DNA of 26,216 bases from Candidatus Altarchaeales archaeon WOR_SM1_86-2 (GCA_001723855.1 MCBC01000155.1:1-26216); one strand, 5' to 3'; positions 7,308-14,611 are shown, numbered from the stretch's first letter. The notes: generated by a model from the letters alone, not told the origin. Translations and numbers: made by a program.

Positions 7308-8089
7308 CACTTCTCTGCATAAACATTTATCCTCCTGAAAGTTTCAAAATATCTTCCATCTGCCTTTTTTGTTCTTTTGACCATTCTTTCAACGACCTCA
7401 TCCCTGAATGACGCCCGCAGATTCTTTGGGAGTGCCGCTATAAGAGGGATAATGCTCGGCTGCTCTATCCAGTTTATCATGGATTCCTCGTCGGGAAAAT
7501 AGTGATCTGCATTCTCACCCCAGACTCTACAATTTTTGAATTTAGTTTTTGACAGCAGTTTTTCATATTCCTCAAGTTTTGGCATATACCACGGCCATAC
7601 GAATCCTCTAAAATGTCCTTCAAAATCCCTAGTTTTCATCACTTCCCGGGCAACAGCAAAAAAGTTGGAGCAGTTGCCGTCACGTCCGAACTGCACTCGC
7701 ATAAAGCCTCCTGGCTTTAAAGCAGAGTAGATATTGCCCAGAAGCCTTTCATGGTCCGGTATCCAGTGAAGCATAGCACTTGAAAACACAAGATCAAACT
7801 CCCTGTCAAATGCCATTTCGTTTATATCAAGAAGAATCAATTCCATATTCCCTGTTTTATGGGTCTCCGCGGTCTCAAGCATTGATGAAGACCAGTCAAC
7901 TCCGATAACCCTTCCCCCTGGAACTCGCTTCGCAAGCTCTCTTGTCGTAAGCCCGTTTCCGCAGCCTAAATCAAGAATTTTCTCGCTTCCCTCTAATTCC
8001 AACTCATCAATTAATTTATTCCCCCATTTCCGCTGGTGCTGTGATGATCCCTCATACTTTTTTCCATCAAAAAGGTCTCTGGATTCCAT
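7307..8089 (-). CDS. SAM-dependent methyltransferase, trans-aconitate methyltransferase-like
   Basis: This 260-residue class I methyltransferase has the SAM-binding motif ILDLGCGNGLTTREL near residue 38. The acidic end of strand 2 is VIGVDWSS, and LILLDINEMAF follows. Motif IV is VFSSAMLHWIPDHERLL, after which comes ALKPGGFMRVQFGRDGN. The HWI and PGG segments resemble the trans-aconitate / malonyl-ACP methyltransferase group, but the substrate cannot be read from the sequence. It lies 5 bases after another methyltransferase, so the two are surely co-transcribed. They lie between the ligase and the TA unit in the accessory region. Confidence 0.85.
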   Translation of the reverse strand: MESRDLFDGKKYEGSSQHQRKWGNKLIDELELEGSEKILDLGCGNGLTTRELAKRVPGGRVIGVDWSSSMLETAETHKTGNMELILLDINEMAFDREFDLVFSSAMLHWIPDHERLLGNIYSALKPGGFMRVQFGRDGNCSNFFAVAREVMKTRDFEGHFRGFVWPWYMPKLEEYEKLLSKTKFKNCRVWGENADHYFPDEESMINWIEQPSIIPLIAALPKNLRASFRDEVVERMVKRTKKADGRYFETFRRINVYAEK

Positions 8090-8094
8090 TTCTT

Positions 8095-8781
8095 TTATCT
8101 TGTAATTCCCAGCATCTCATTTGCGCCATTCATGAATTCATAGGGTACCTTCGATATCTCCATATCTGCGCTACCGGCCATGTCCTCAATAATTTTATCG
8201 ACAAATAATGATCTTCTGCCGTTGAGGCCAACCAGGGGGAATATCCTTATCTCTTCAGACACCCTCAGCATCTCCTGAATCGAATTTCTATGGAAACGGT
8301 AATTTAAGCGGTCATCGTATAGAAAAAGAAAATGCGACGACAGAATCAAAGAAAATTCGTTGTCTTTGAATGGAAGTCTCGGTAGTTCTGACTTAATGTA
8401 TATACCTCTTTCTTTTTGATAATCCTTTATAAATGTTCTGTAGGTACCTGTGCGGTGTTTAATTAATTCATCCGGACTTTTGAAAAAATCCCATACATAC
8501 ATATCTTCGACCCCAGACAGCGACTGCATAACCTTTAAAATATCCTCTTTGCATTTTTTCTCAAGAATCCCGGGATCAAGATCATAAAGAACGTCGCAAG
8601 CGGTAACATCATATCCCTTGCTTGATAATTCAGCTGTAAAAGAGCTTGCACCAGCCGGGCAATCCAATACCTTTTTATCCTTTAGGTAATTTAAATCCAG
8701 ATTAAACATCATCATGTACTCATTGAAACCTCGGCCGATTAACACTATTTTATCTATATCGAACTTCTTTTCCATTTTCAT
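8095..8781 (-). CDS. SAM-dependent methyltransferase-like protein
   Basis: The 228-residue protein has a methyltransferase motif I variant, KVLDCPAGASSFTAELSSKG, followed by strand 2 ending in VTACDVLYD. A later segment, DNEFSLILSSHFLFLYDD, has the place of motif IV. The glycine-rich loop is CPAGASS rather than the usual GxGxG, as seen in a poorly studied archaeal and bacterial group. It starts 23 bases after the ligase stop and is followed 5 bases later by the second methyltransferase. It could form a two-gene modification unit with it. The target is unknown. Confidence 0.75.
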   Translation of the reverse strand: MKMEKKFDIDKIVLIGRGFNEYMMMFNLDLNYLKDKKVLDCPAGASSFTAELSSKGYDVTACDVLYDLDPGILEKKCKEDILKVMQSLSGVEDMYVWDFFKSPDELIKHRTGTYRTFIKDYQKERGIYIKSELPRLPFKDNEFSLILSSHFLFLYDDRLNYRFHRNSIQEMLRVSEEIRIFPLVGLNGRRSLFVDKIIEDMAGSADMEISKVPYEFMNGANEMLGITR

Positions 8782-8804
8782 CTCAATGTGCTGCTTCCCT
8801 GTAA

Positions 8805-10730
8805 CTATAATAACCCCTCAATCCTCTCCAAAGTATCGGCGTCATCAGCCCCCTTATCATTCCTAATCCTGACCAACCTCGGGAATCTCAGCGCATAGCC
8901 GGATCCATAAGTGGGGGATTTCTGTATCTCCTCGTATGCCACCTCAACAACAACCTCTGGTTTAAGCTTTACCTCCTTCCCAGCCTCCTCCACGATCAGT
9001 TCCTTAAGCAGAGATGTCATTTCCTTAAATTGATCGTCTGTAAGCCCAGTCCCCATCCTTCCAATGGTCAGGAATTTTCCTGCTGTGGGATCGCGGGCCG
9101 CAAGTAAGAATGACCCAAGCCAGTGGGCGCGCCTTCCTTCACCCCATGTGGCTCCAATTATAACCAGATCCAGGGTCTCCATCACCGGCTTTACTTTATG
9201 CATATACCCCACTCTTGAGCCCGGCTGATACAGCGCATCCAGATTTTTTGCCATAACCCCCTCATGACCCATCTCCAACGCTTTTTTATAGAATTTCTCA
9301 GCCTCCTTAGGGTCGGATGCGATTATCTGGTCAGCGATCCTGAATTTCTCTGTTGGGGTTATGATTCCTTCCAATATTTTTCTTCTTTCTTTAAAAGGAG
9401 TGTTTATTAAACTCTTATCCTCCTTGTATATGACATCAAACAAATTTATCTCAACAGGTATGCTCTTAACCATCTCCTCGATTTTATATTTTCTTTTTAT
9501 ACGCCTGCTTAGATCCTGGAACGGTCTTGGACGGCGAGATTCTTTACTCTGGACAGCAACAACTTCCCCCTCCACAACCGCAGAACCTGCCTTTATATTA
9601 TTCTTCGCGGATTCTACAATCTCTGGAAATTGCTTTGTCACATTTTCCAGTCTCCTGGTAAAAAGTTCCACACTATCCCCTTTCTTATGGATCTGAACCC
9701 TTGCACCATCATACTTTATCTCAAACGCGCACTTTCCGAAGTCTGCAATCGACTTTTCAATGCTTGAGAGTTTAGCGAGCATCACCTTCATCGGCCTTCC
9801 CAACTCAATGCCCAGCGCATCCAACCCCTCAATGCCTTTGGTTTTCGAGATCTTTGCCACCTCCCCCATATCAGATGTTAGATTGTATGTTCTATCGATC
9901 TTGCCCAGCACGGAACTTCTTAATTCATTTCCAAGTGCCGCATCCAAAAGAAGAATCTTGTTGAAATTCTCAATGTCACCGGGGTTTATTCCATCAATCT
10001 TTTTTATTTTGATATTATTATTTTTCAAAAAAATATTATAATAATCAGATAGATTTTCATCCTTTTTGATAACATCATCCAGATCGGCATCAATCAAAAT
10101 GTTCTTGCCTGCGACTTTTTCCAGAAATCCTTCAATCCTTCTCTTCCCATCCTTTTTTTGCCACAGCAGATCCTTCCATAAAATCTCGGCAAAGAAAGCC
10201 CCTGCTATCGCATCCCTGACAATCCCATCCCCCACGCCCAATCTTAATTCTTCGAGGATTAAGCGAGTTAGATAGCGGGATTCGTTTGGCTCGGCAGATG
10301 ATAAAAGTTCCGATATATAAGAAAGTTTTTTTTCCTGAGATCCAGTGCCTGTAAAAGAAGCGATCTTATTCAATATCTCAGAAACCCGCTCAACTGTTAA
10401 TTTCTCTCTGAACAAGGTTGTTTGGGATTTTTTAGCGAGAATTTTTTCTGCCGCCAAACCCGAATCCCCGGTTTCCCTGATCTCATCTTCAATCTCTCTT
10501 TCTCTAATCCCTGATGCCTGGGAAACCGCTTTAACCATCAACTTTTTCGCTATCCCCAGTTCCTTATCGGAGTATGCCGGAAATGCCCTTCCCTGTAAAA
10601 ATAATATGATGGTCGGAAGTTCTTCGTCTGGAACCGTGACAAGAAAATCTGCGATTATCTTCGTCATTTCAAGCCGCTTCGTGGTCTTTTCAAGTTTTTC
10701 ATAAACCCCCACCAATTCCGAGTAATCCAT
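8805..10730 (-). CDS. lig: ATP-dependent DNA ligase
   Basis: It seals nicks during replication and repair using ATP. The N-terminal DNA-binding domain occupies about residues 1-180. The nucleotidyltransferase motif I is EIKYDGAR, with the adenylated lysine at K339. ELFTRRLENVT (motif III), AVVEGEVVAV (IV), EGVMAKNL and HKVKP (V) follow, and the OB-fold domain ends with RFPRLVRIRNDK. The length of 641 exceeds the usual 550-600 because about 90 extra residues (181-275, Lys/Asn/Asp-rich) separate AIAGAFF from RTYNLTSDMGEVA. The start ATG at 10730 is preceded by a TATA-like ATATAAAAAT at leaderless distance. A second ligase 5' end lies at 11373-11501, so this copy may have replaced an older one. 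Confidence 0.95.
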   Translation of the reverse strand: MDYSELVGVYEKLEKTTKRLEMTKIIADFLVTVPDEELPTIILFLQGRAFPAYSDKELGIAKKLMVKAVSQASGIREREIEDEIRETGDSGLAAEKILAKKSQTTLFREKLTVERVSEILNKIASFTGTGSQEKKLSYISELLSSAEPNESRYLTRLILEELRLGVGDGIVRDAIAGAFFAEILWKDLLWQKKDGKRRIEGFLEKVAGKNILIDADLDDVIKKDENLSDYYNIFLKNNNIKIKKIDGINPGDIENFNKILLLDAALGNELRSSVLGKIDRTYNLTSDMGEVAKISKTKGIEGLDALGIELGRPMKVMLAKLSSIEKSIADFGKCAFEIKYDGARVQIHKKGDSVELFTRRLENVTKQFPEIVESAKNNIKAGSAVVEGEVVAVQSKESRRPRPFQDLSRRIKRKYKIEEMVKSIPVEINLFDVIYKEDKSLINTPFKERRKILEGIITPTEKFRIADQIIASDPKEAEKFYKKALEMGHEGVMAKNLDALYQPGSRVGYMHKVKPVMETLDLVIIGATWGEGRRAHWLGSFLLAARDPTAGKFLTIGRMGTGLTDDQFKEMTSLLKELIVEEAGKEVKLKPEVVVEVAYEEIQKSPTYGSGYALRFPRLVRIRNDKGADDADTLERIEGLL

Positions 10731-10757
10731 TCTTTATAAAAGTTAATTTTTATATGT

Positions 10758-10780
10758 ATTAGAAAGTATATCTTTCTAAT
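10758..10780. promoter_or_regulatory. Palindrome upstream of the ligase promoter
   Basis: ATTAGAAAG, TATAT and CTTTCTAAT make a perfect 9-bp inverted repeat with a 5-base centre, just upstream of the ligase TATA-like element (the minus-strand gene starts at 10730). Flanking ATGTAT and ATACAT extend the symmetry imperfectly. It may be an operator for the ligase promoter. Confidence 0.45.
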
Positions 10781-10788
10781 AATACATT

Positions 10789-10814
10789 AAAATTTTTGCG
10801 AAGCAAAAATTTTT
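10789..10814 (-). terminator. Hairpin behind the VapC-type toxin
   Basis: AAAATTTTTGC and GCAAAAATTTT form a perfect 11-bp stem with a 3-base loop, 7 bases after the stop codon of the toxin gene. It probably ends the TA transcript before the ligase promoter. Confidence 0.55.
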
Positions 10815-10820
10815 CTTGCC

Positions 10821-11201
10821 TCATAAAAACAAAACATCTGCACCCTCAACTTCCTCAAAATCATCATCCATCGTCACGACATGCAGTTTATAATATCTTG
10901 CTGCGCTATACTGATAAGCATCATCAAAGTCCAGATTAAATTTCTTTTTTACAGATACAACCCTGCTGTACTCACTTGCAGGTAATGAAAGGAGTTTGAC
11001 GTTTTGTAAAATATCCTCGATAAATTTCTGAAACACATCTTCTTTATTGTATCTAAACAAAATCACACCTATTGAGTGTAATGTAAAATCGGTTATATAA
11101 AGTTTTCCGATATTATCGTTAAGAAATTTCTTGCAATCTTCCTCCTTCCCCTGCTTTAGGAGTATTTCCAGAAATATATTCGTGTCCAATAAAAACATCA
11201 T
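10821..11201 (-). CDS. PIN-domain ribonuclease toxin, VapC-like
   Basis: The 126-residue protein starts FLLDTNIFLEILL, the first PIN strand with catalytic Asp6. It continues with a central helical part and has the other acidic positions in NLDFDDAYQYSAA and VTMDDDFEEV. This is a complete PIN domain of normal VapC length. Its ATG overlaps the stop of the preceding antitoxin-like frame by 4 bases, the usual TA arrangement. VapC proteins cut RNA and are held in check by the cognate antitoxin. Here the antitoxin seems to lack its N-terminus, so whether the pair is still balanced is an open question. Confidence 0.85.
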   Translation of the reverse strand: MMFLLDTNIFLEILLKQGKEEDCKKFLNDNIGKLYITDFTLHSIGVILFRYNKEDVFQKFIEDILQNVKLLSLPASEYSRVVSVKKKFNLDFDDAYQYSAARYYKLHVVTMDDDFEEVEGADVLFL

Positions 11202-11347
11202 CTCAAACCTGAAGCTTTATGTTGTAAATCGACGGAAGTCAATTTCTCTTTTAAATGTGACAATCCGCCCTCCCAGTCAAATTTAAATTTTTTCTTCCAG
11301 ATTTCTTTTTGCTGGTACTTAGCGGTCAAAAACTCTATAAAATCCAT
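11198..11347 (-). CDS. DUF2281-like VapB antitoxin, N-terminally truncated
   Basis: The frame encodes DFIEFLTAKYQQKE and ends KFDWEGGLSHLKEKLTSVDL plus a short tail. This is the typical toxin-binding end of DUF2281-type antitoxins. Family members usually have about 20 further residues before the DFIEFL helix, ending like LRKEALDF. Here LRSEAMDF is still visible upstream, but before it the sequence switches to the ligase 5' fragment. I place the start at the ATG at 11347 (49 residues). A non-ATG start within the ligase fragment (up to 11413) would give 71 residues with a foreign N-terminus. It overlaps the toxin start by 4 bases. Confidence 0.6.
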   Translation of the reverse strand: MDFIEFLTAKYQQKEIWKKKFKFDWEGGLSHLKEKLTSVDLQHKASGLR

Positions 11348-11372
11348 TGCTTCGCTTCTTAAACTTGTACCT

Positions 11373-11501
11373 ATAATATGATGTCGGAAGTTCTTCGTCT
11401 GGAACCGTGACAAGAAAATCTGCGATTATCTTCGTCATTTCAAGGCGTTTCGTGGTTTTTTCAAGTTTTGAGTAAATCTCAACCAATTCTGAGTAATCCA
11501 T
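11373..11501 (-). pseudogene. 5' fragment of a second DNA ligase gene
   Basis: From the ATG at 11501 the minus strand encodes MDYSELVEIYSKLEKTTKRL and then the same residues as the intact ligase through PDEELPT, about 40 codons. A single-base deletion near 11383 then breaks the frame, and similarity ends at about 11373, next to the truncated antitoxin. Aligned over 117 bases with 10614-10730 it differs at 10 positions. All 10 lie in the half nearest the start codon, and most are synonymous or conservative, while the 60 bases nearest the junction are identical. The divergence pattern points to a once-functional related ligase and not to a decaying recent copy. Confidence 0.9.
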
Positions 11502-11538
11502 ATTTATATATTGATCTATAAAATTAGTATATAAAAAA
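11502..11538. promoter_or_regulatory. Compact divergent promoter region
   Basis: The 37 bases between the old ligase start and the HEAT-like gene contain TTTATATA, CTATAAAA and GTATATAAAAA. These are TATA-like in both directions at leaderless distances. It probably once served the displaced ligase and still serves the HEAT-like gene and pth2. Confidence 0.45.
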
Positions 11539-12348
11539 ATGGTTGACATGCTGGGTGTATTGAGGTCTAAATTGATCTGGACCATGGGCGTGGGAGTCAT
11601 ACTTATCTCATTGATGTGGTTTGTAATCATGCAGTCTTCCGGTATAGACGAGGGTTTGGTCGGGGCGATTATTTTATATATCCTGCTGGTGTTGGTTTTT
11701 TTCAAAATGAGGGAGTCGGTATCCTCAATAGAAAAAAAATCCAGATTTGAAAGAGATTTTAAAGATCTCCCGATCGAAGAGAGGGAAGAGGAGCTGATGA
11801 AACTTATAAAAGATGATCTGCCACGCATAAGGGGGGACGGTGCAGCCGCACTTTATAAGTATTTCAAGGACATATCCGAAAGTACGAGGGATGATGCGTT
11901 GGTCTTGCTCGCATCGGATAAGGTATATGCCTTAAGGGAGAATGCCGTGAACACCCTGGTACATTACTTTTCCGACATATCCGAACCCGTGAGAGAGAAA
12001 CTATTATTGGGATTAGCCGATGACGTGGATGAAGGAAAAGAAATACCCGGGAGTGGAGTGGGGTATTGGATCGTGATAACACTCATCAACGACTTTGAAG
12101 ATATATCAAATGGCGCCAGGGAGGAGGTCTTAAAGAAATTAGCGCTTAATCAAAACCCGTACACAAAAAGAGATCTTATATTTGTATTGAACAAGAATTC
12201 CCGGAAGATCCCGGAAGATTTGAGGGATTATATATTAAATAAACTCGGAGAGGATGAAAATGAGATGGTAAGGAAAGCTGCAAAGAATGTGCATGATCTC
12301 CCGGCGGCATCTCTCGGAGAATTCCAGAAGGCTGTTAAGAAACTATGA
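11539..12348 (+). CDS. Membrane-anchored HEAT-repeat-like protein
   Basis: The 269-residue protein has two N-terminal transmembrane helices: LIWTMGVGVILISLMWFVIM at about residues 12-31 and LVGAIILYILLVLVFF at about 40-55. The rest is helical and soluble. It contains repeated units of the type DISESTRDDALVLLASDK, DISEPVREKLLLGLADD and DISNGAREEVLKKLALN, about 35-45 residues apart, as in HEAT or armadillo-like repeats. Such repeats usually bind protein partners, so this may be a membrane-tethered scaffold. The stop overlaps the pth2 start by 4 bases, so the genes are translationally coupled. No specific function is known to me. Confidence 0.65.
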   Translation: MVDMLGVLRSKLIWTMGVGVILISLMWFVIMQSSGIDEGLVGAIILYILLVLVFFKMRESVSSIEKKSRFERDFKDLPIEEREEELMKLIKDDLPRIRGDGAAALYKYFKDISESTRDDALVLLASDKVYALRENAVNTLVHYFSDISEPVREKLLLGLADDVDEGKEIPGSGVGYWIVITLINDFEDISNGAREEVLKKLALNQNPYTKRDLIFVLNKNSRKIPEDLRDYILNKLGEDENEMVRKAAKNVHDLPAASLGEFQKAVKKL

Positions 12349-12683
12349 TGTACAAGCAGGTAATTGTGGTAAGAACGGATTTAAAGTTAAGCATGGGGAA
12401 GACGGCTGCACAGGTTTCGCACGCCTCGGTTTCCGCGATGCTGAAAAGTAAATTAAGGGATTCTTGGCTGAGAGGCGGGCAGAAAAAAGTTGTTTTGAAG
12501 TGCAGGGACCAGGAGGAACTGCTTGAAATCTATGAAAACGCAAGGAACATGGGATTGCCGACGGCGCTGATAAAGGACATGGGCTTAACTGAAATCCCGC
12601 CCGGCACGATAACCTGTATAGGCATCGGTCCGGAAAAAGAAGAAGTCCTGGACAGGGTAACGGGACATTTGAAGATGCTGTAA
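12345..12683 (+). CDS. pth2: Peptidyl-tRNA hydrolase, archaeal type (Pth2)
   Basis: It frees tRNA from prematurely released peptidyl-tRNA. The 112-residue protein has the Pth2 pattern: KQVIVVRTDLKLSMGKTAAQ with the conserved Lys and Gly, then VSHASVSA, then KVVLKCRDQEELLEIYENA, and LPTALIKDMGLTEIPPGT. The ending CIGIGPEKEEVLDRVTGHLK is the conserved last strand and helix. Two adjacent ATGs (12345, 12348) are both possible starts. It overlaps the HEAT-like gene. A nearly identical copy of its last 68 bases appears 801 bases downstream, beyond a TA module. Confidence 0.95.
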   Translation: MMYKQVIVVRTDLKLSMGKTAAQVSHASVSAMLKSKLRDSWLRGGQKKVVLKCRDQEELLEIYENARNMGLPTALIKDMGLTEIPPGTITCIGIGPEKEEVLDRVTGHLKML

Positions 12684-12736
12684 CCTATAGAACTTGGTTT
12701 GCTTTTTTATTAAACAAAGTGCAATAACTAAATAAG

Positions 12737-12964
12737 ATGAAAAAGGTGAATATAAAGATCCCTGAGGGTATAGCAGATAGAATGGCCAGGCATGAACTCA
12801 TAGATTGGAATGAAACTCTATGCAGGGAGATCACTTTTATCACAAGTGAGAGGGAAGTTGTGGAGAGCATACTTGAAAAAAGTACACTTACTGAAAAGGA
12901 TGTCGAGGATATAGATAGAAAAGTGAAGAAGGGTTTATTTGAGAGATACTATGGAAAAACTTAA
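12737..12964 (+). CDS. VapB-type antitoxin
   Basis: The 75-residue protein begins KKVNIKIPEGIADRMARHEL, a strand-helix start as in CopG/VapB antitoxins. It ends with LTEKDVEDIDRKVKKGLFER, the pattern seen at the C-terminus of archaeal VapB proteins that neutralise PIN toxins. The downstream PIN gene starts inside its last codons (14-base overlap from the ATG at 12951), which supports co-expression. It begins 53 bases after the pth2 stop. Confidence 0.75.
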   Translation: MKKVNIKIPEGIADRMARHELIDWNETLCREITFITSEREVVESILEKSTLTEKDVEDIDRKVKKGLFERYYGKT

Positions 12965-13388
12965 ACTTATTTTAGATACCAATATAATAATCTCGGCACT
13001 GATAAAGGATACTTCAATAATCAGGGATATTTTAGTCTCAAATAAAATAAAGTTCTTTGCCCCCGAATTTGTGATGGAGGAGATAGAAAAGTACAGGGGG
13101 ACAATTCAAAAAAAGAGCGGTCTGAGCGAAATAGATTTTTACTTTACCCTTGGTTACCTGTTGAGGGGTGTTAAAATCATAAAAAAGGAGTGCTTCTCAA
13201 AGAATCTTCAGAAAGCAAAAAAGATTATGAAGGACATTGATATTTATGACCCAGAATTCTTGGCACTGGCTATGTCAATACCTAATGACGGGATTTTCAG
13301 CAATGATGATCATTTTGACAAAACAGAGATAAAGAGGTGGTCTGTAATGGATGTTGTAGATTGGCTTGAAAAACATGAATTTAAGTAA
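12951..13388 (+). CDS. PIN-domain toxin
   Basis: The 145-residue protein begins LKLILDTNIIISALI, the first PIN strand with the catalytic Asp. It contains FFAPEFVMEEIEKY, a second typical helix with an acidic residue. It ends with DIDIYDPEFLALAMSIPND, GIFSNDDHFD and VMDVVDWLEKHEF, placing the remaining acids. It resembles the archaeal PIN_2-type group. I prefer the ATG at 12951. A start at 12939 adds only MRDT. It follows its antitoxin with an overlap. A pth2 3' fragment follows 27 bases after its stop. Confidence 0.8.
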   Translation: MEKLKLILDTNIIISALIKDTSIIRDILVSNKIKFFAPEFVMEEIEKYRGTIQKKSGLSEIDFYFTLGYLLRGVKIIKKECFSKNLQKAKKIMKDIDIYDPEFLALAMSIPNDGIFSNDDHFDKTEIKRWSVMDVVDWLEKHEFK

Positions 13389-13415
13389 ACCCCTGTTTTC
13401 AGAGATGAAAATGCA

Positions 13416-13484
13416 TGTGTCGGCATCGGTCCGGAAAAAGAGGAGGTCCTGGACAGGGTAACGGGACATTTGAAGATGCTGTAG
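13416..13484 (+). pseudogene. 3' fragment of a second pth2 gene
   Basis: Bases 13416-13483 match 12615-12682 at 64 of 68 positions, with the same phase and a stop codon (TAG in place of TAA). Of the four differences, two are synonymous GAA/GAG changes and two turn one ATA codon into GTC (Ile to Val). This looks like a piece of a functional relative, not neutral decay. There is no similarity upstream of 13416. The fragment marks the far edge of the TA insertion. Confidence 0.95.
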
Positions 13485-13499
13485 TTCTCTCGTAATCAT

Positions 13500-14576
13500 T
13501 TAATACTTAAGCTCCTCATAACCCTCAATTCTTGAGCCCTTCATAATTTCTTCGGCGCCCACGTACACCGAAGAGACCCCCCCGATCAGCGAAGAGATCC
13601 AGAACGAGAATACCCTGTCGATTATTGTAACCGCCGCCGCCAATGCTGCTCCTATGCCAAAGAGAGCAAATAACGCGATGCTTGAGCCCTCCCATATACC
13701 AACCGCTCCGGGCAGCGCAGGGACGGAAGAGATTGCTATGACAGTTAACTGGACGATCAGGACAACCAGCAATAAATTCGGGCTGCTGAAGCCGAGAGCC
13801 AGGAAAATAAGGTACATTCTAAAGACCGATAGAAGCCATATGGTTAATGAGACTATTGTGCCAAAAAATAATGTGAATTTGTTTGCAAACATCCTCAGAG
13901 ATTTCCGGAATTTCGATACAATGCCGTCAATTCTGGATTCAGCGGTTCTTATGCTTTCAACATTCCTTAAATACGGGATCTTTAAAAGAATTTTAATAAA
14001 AAAAAGGATTATTTTCATCGAATATCTCTTATTTAACAGCAAACCGATAACTGCAGAGAACCCCGAGACCAATAAAATTGCGGCAATCGCTAAAACAATA
14101 GTTACCGCGACCTTTATTGTTGTTCCAAAGAGACTTATGTTTACGGATGCCCCCACCTTAACAGCAAAGATAAGTGCTATCGCGATCAGGAAAAGCAGCG
14201 GGAAGATGTGCAGGAACAGATCCACGACAACACTCGCAAACGATCTCTCGATACTGATCTTATCGATTTTATGCAGTAAATATGCCCTGACCGGCTCCCC
14301 CCCGGCGATTCCGATGGGGGTTATGTTATTGGCCAAATATCCGACAAAAGATGCCTTTAAGGTATTTAAAAAGGACACCTTTGTCTTGTGAAGGACAATC
14401 TGCCATTTTACCGCCAGCAAAACCAATATAAGAAGCTGGATTCCTAACAGCGCCAGAAACCATTCAAAACTGAGTTTCGATACCTCGCTGATGATATCCC
14501 GTATTCCAATAAACCAGGATATGCCCGCGATGATGCCAATCCCAAGCAAAAACAACAATAGCGATTTTTTGTCCAT
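13500..14576 (-). CDS. Flippase-like integral membrane protein (UPF0104 / LPG synthase TM family)
   Basis: The 358-residue protein is almost entirely hydrophobic with about eight transmembrane segments, beginning LLLFLLGIGIIAGISWFIGI. The family signature is visible in VGYLANNITPIGIAGGEPVR with AYLLHKI after it, in ERSFASVVVDLFLH, and in SVPALPGAVGIWEGSSIALF. This is the UPF0104 / lysylphosphatidylglycerol synthase transmembrane family, thought to handle lipid-linked substrates. The substrate here is unknown. It is divergent from the UbiD gene across 35 A/T-rich bases. Confidence 0.85.
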   Translation of the reverse strand: MDKKSLLLFLLGIGIIAGISWFIGIRDIISEVSKLSFEWFLALLGIQLLILVLLAVKWQIVLHKTKVSFLNTLKASFVGYLANNITPIGIAGGEPVRAYLLHKIDKISIERSFASVVVDLFLHIFPLLFLIAIALIFAVKVGASVNISLFGTTIKVAVTIVLAIAAILLVSGFSAVIGLLLNKRYSMKIILFFIKILLKIPYLRNVESIRTAESRIDGIVSKFRKSLRMFANKFTLFFGTIVSLTIWLLSVFRMYLIFLALGFSSPNLLLVVLIVQLTVIAISSVPALPGAVGIWEGSSIALFALFGIGAALAAAVTIIDRVFSFWISSLIGGVSSVYVGAEEIMKGSRIEGYEELKY

Positions 14577-14611
14577 ATTATATCTTTTATTAATAATTAT
14601 AAAAATTAAAA

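Noticed and set aside
9361..10704. Several open frames on the plus strand opposite the ligase
   Set aside because: They are antisense to a well-supported ligase with all catalytic motifs and show no family likeness.
11319..11828. 169-codon minus-strand frame across the ligase fragment
   Set aside because: Its first part is antisense to the HEAT-like gene. Only the portion from 11501 has meaning, as the ligase remnant.
13654..14391. 245-codon plus-strand frame opposite the flippase gene
   Set aside because: The minus-strand frame has clear transmembrane segments and family signatures. The opposite frame only mirrors them.
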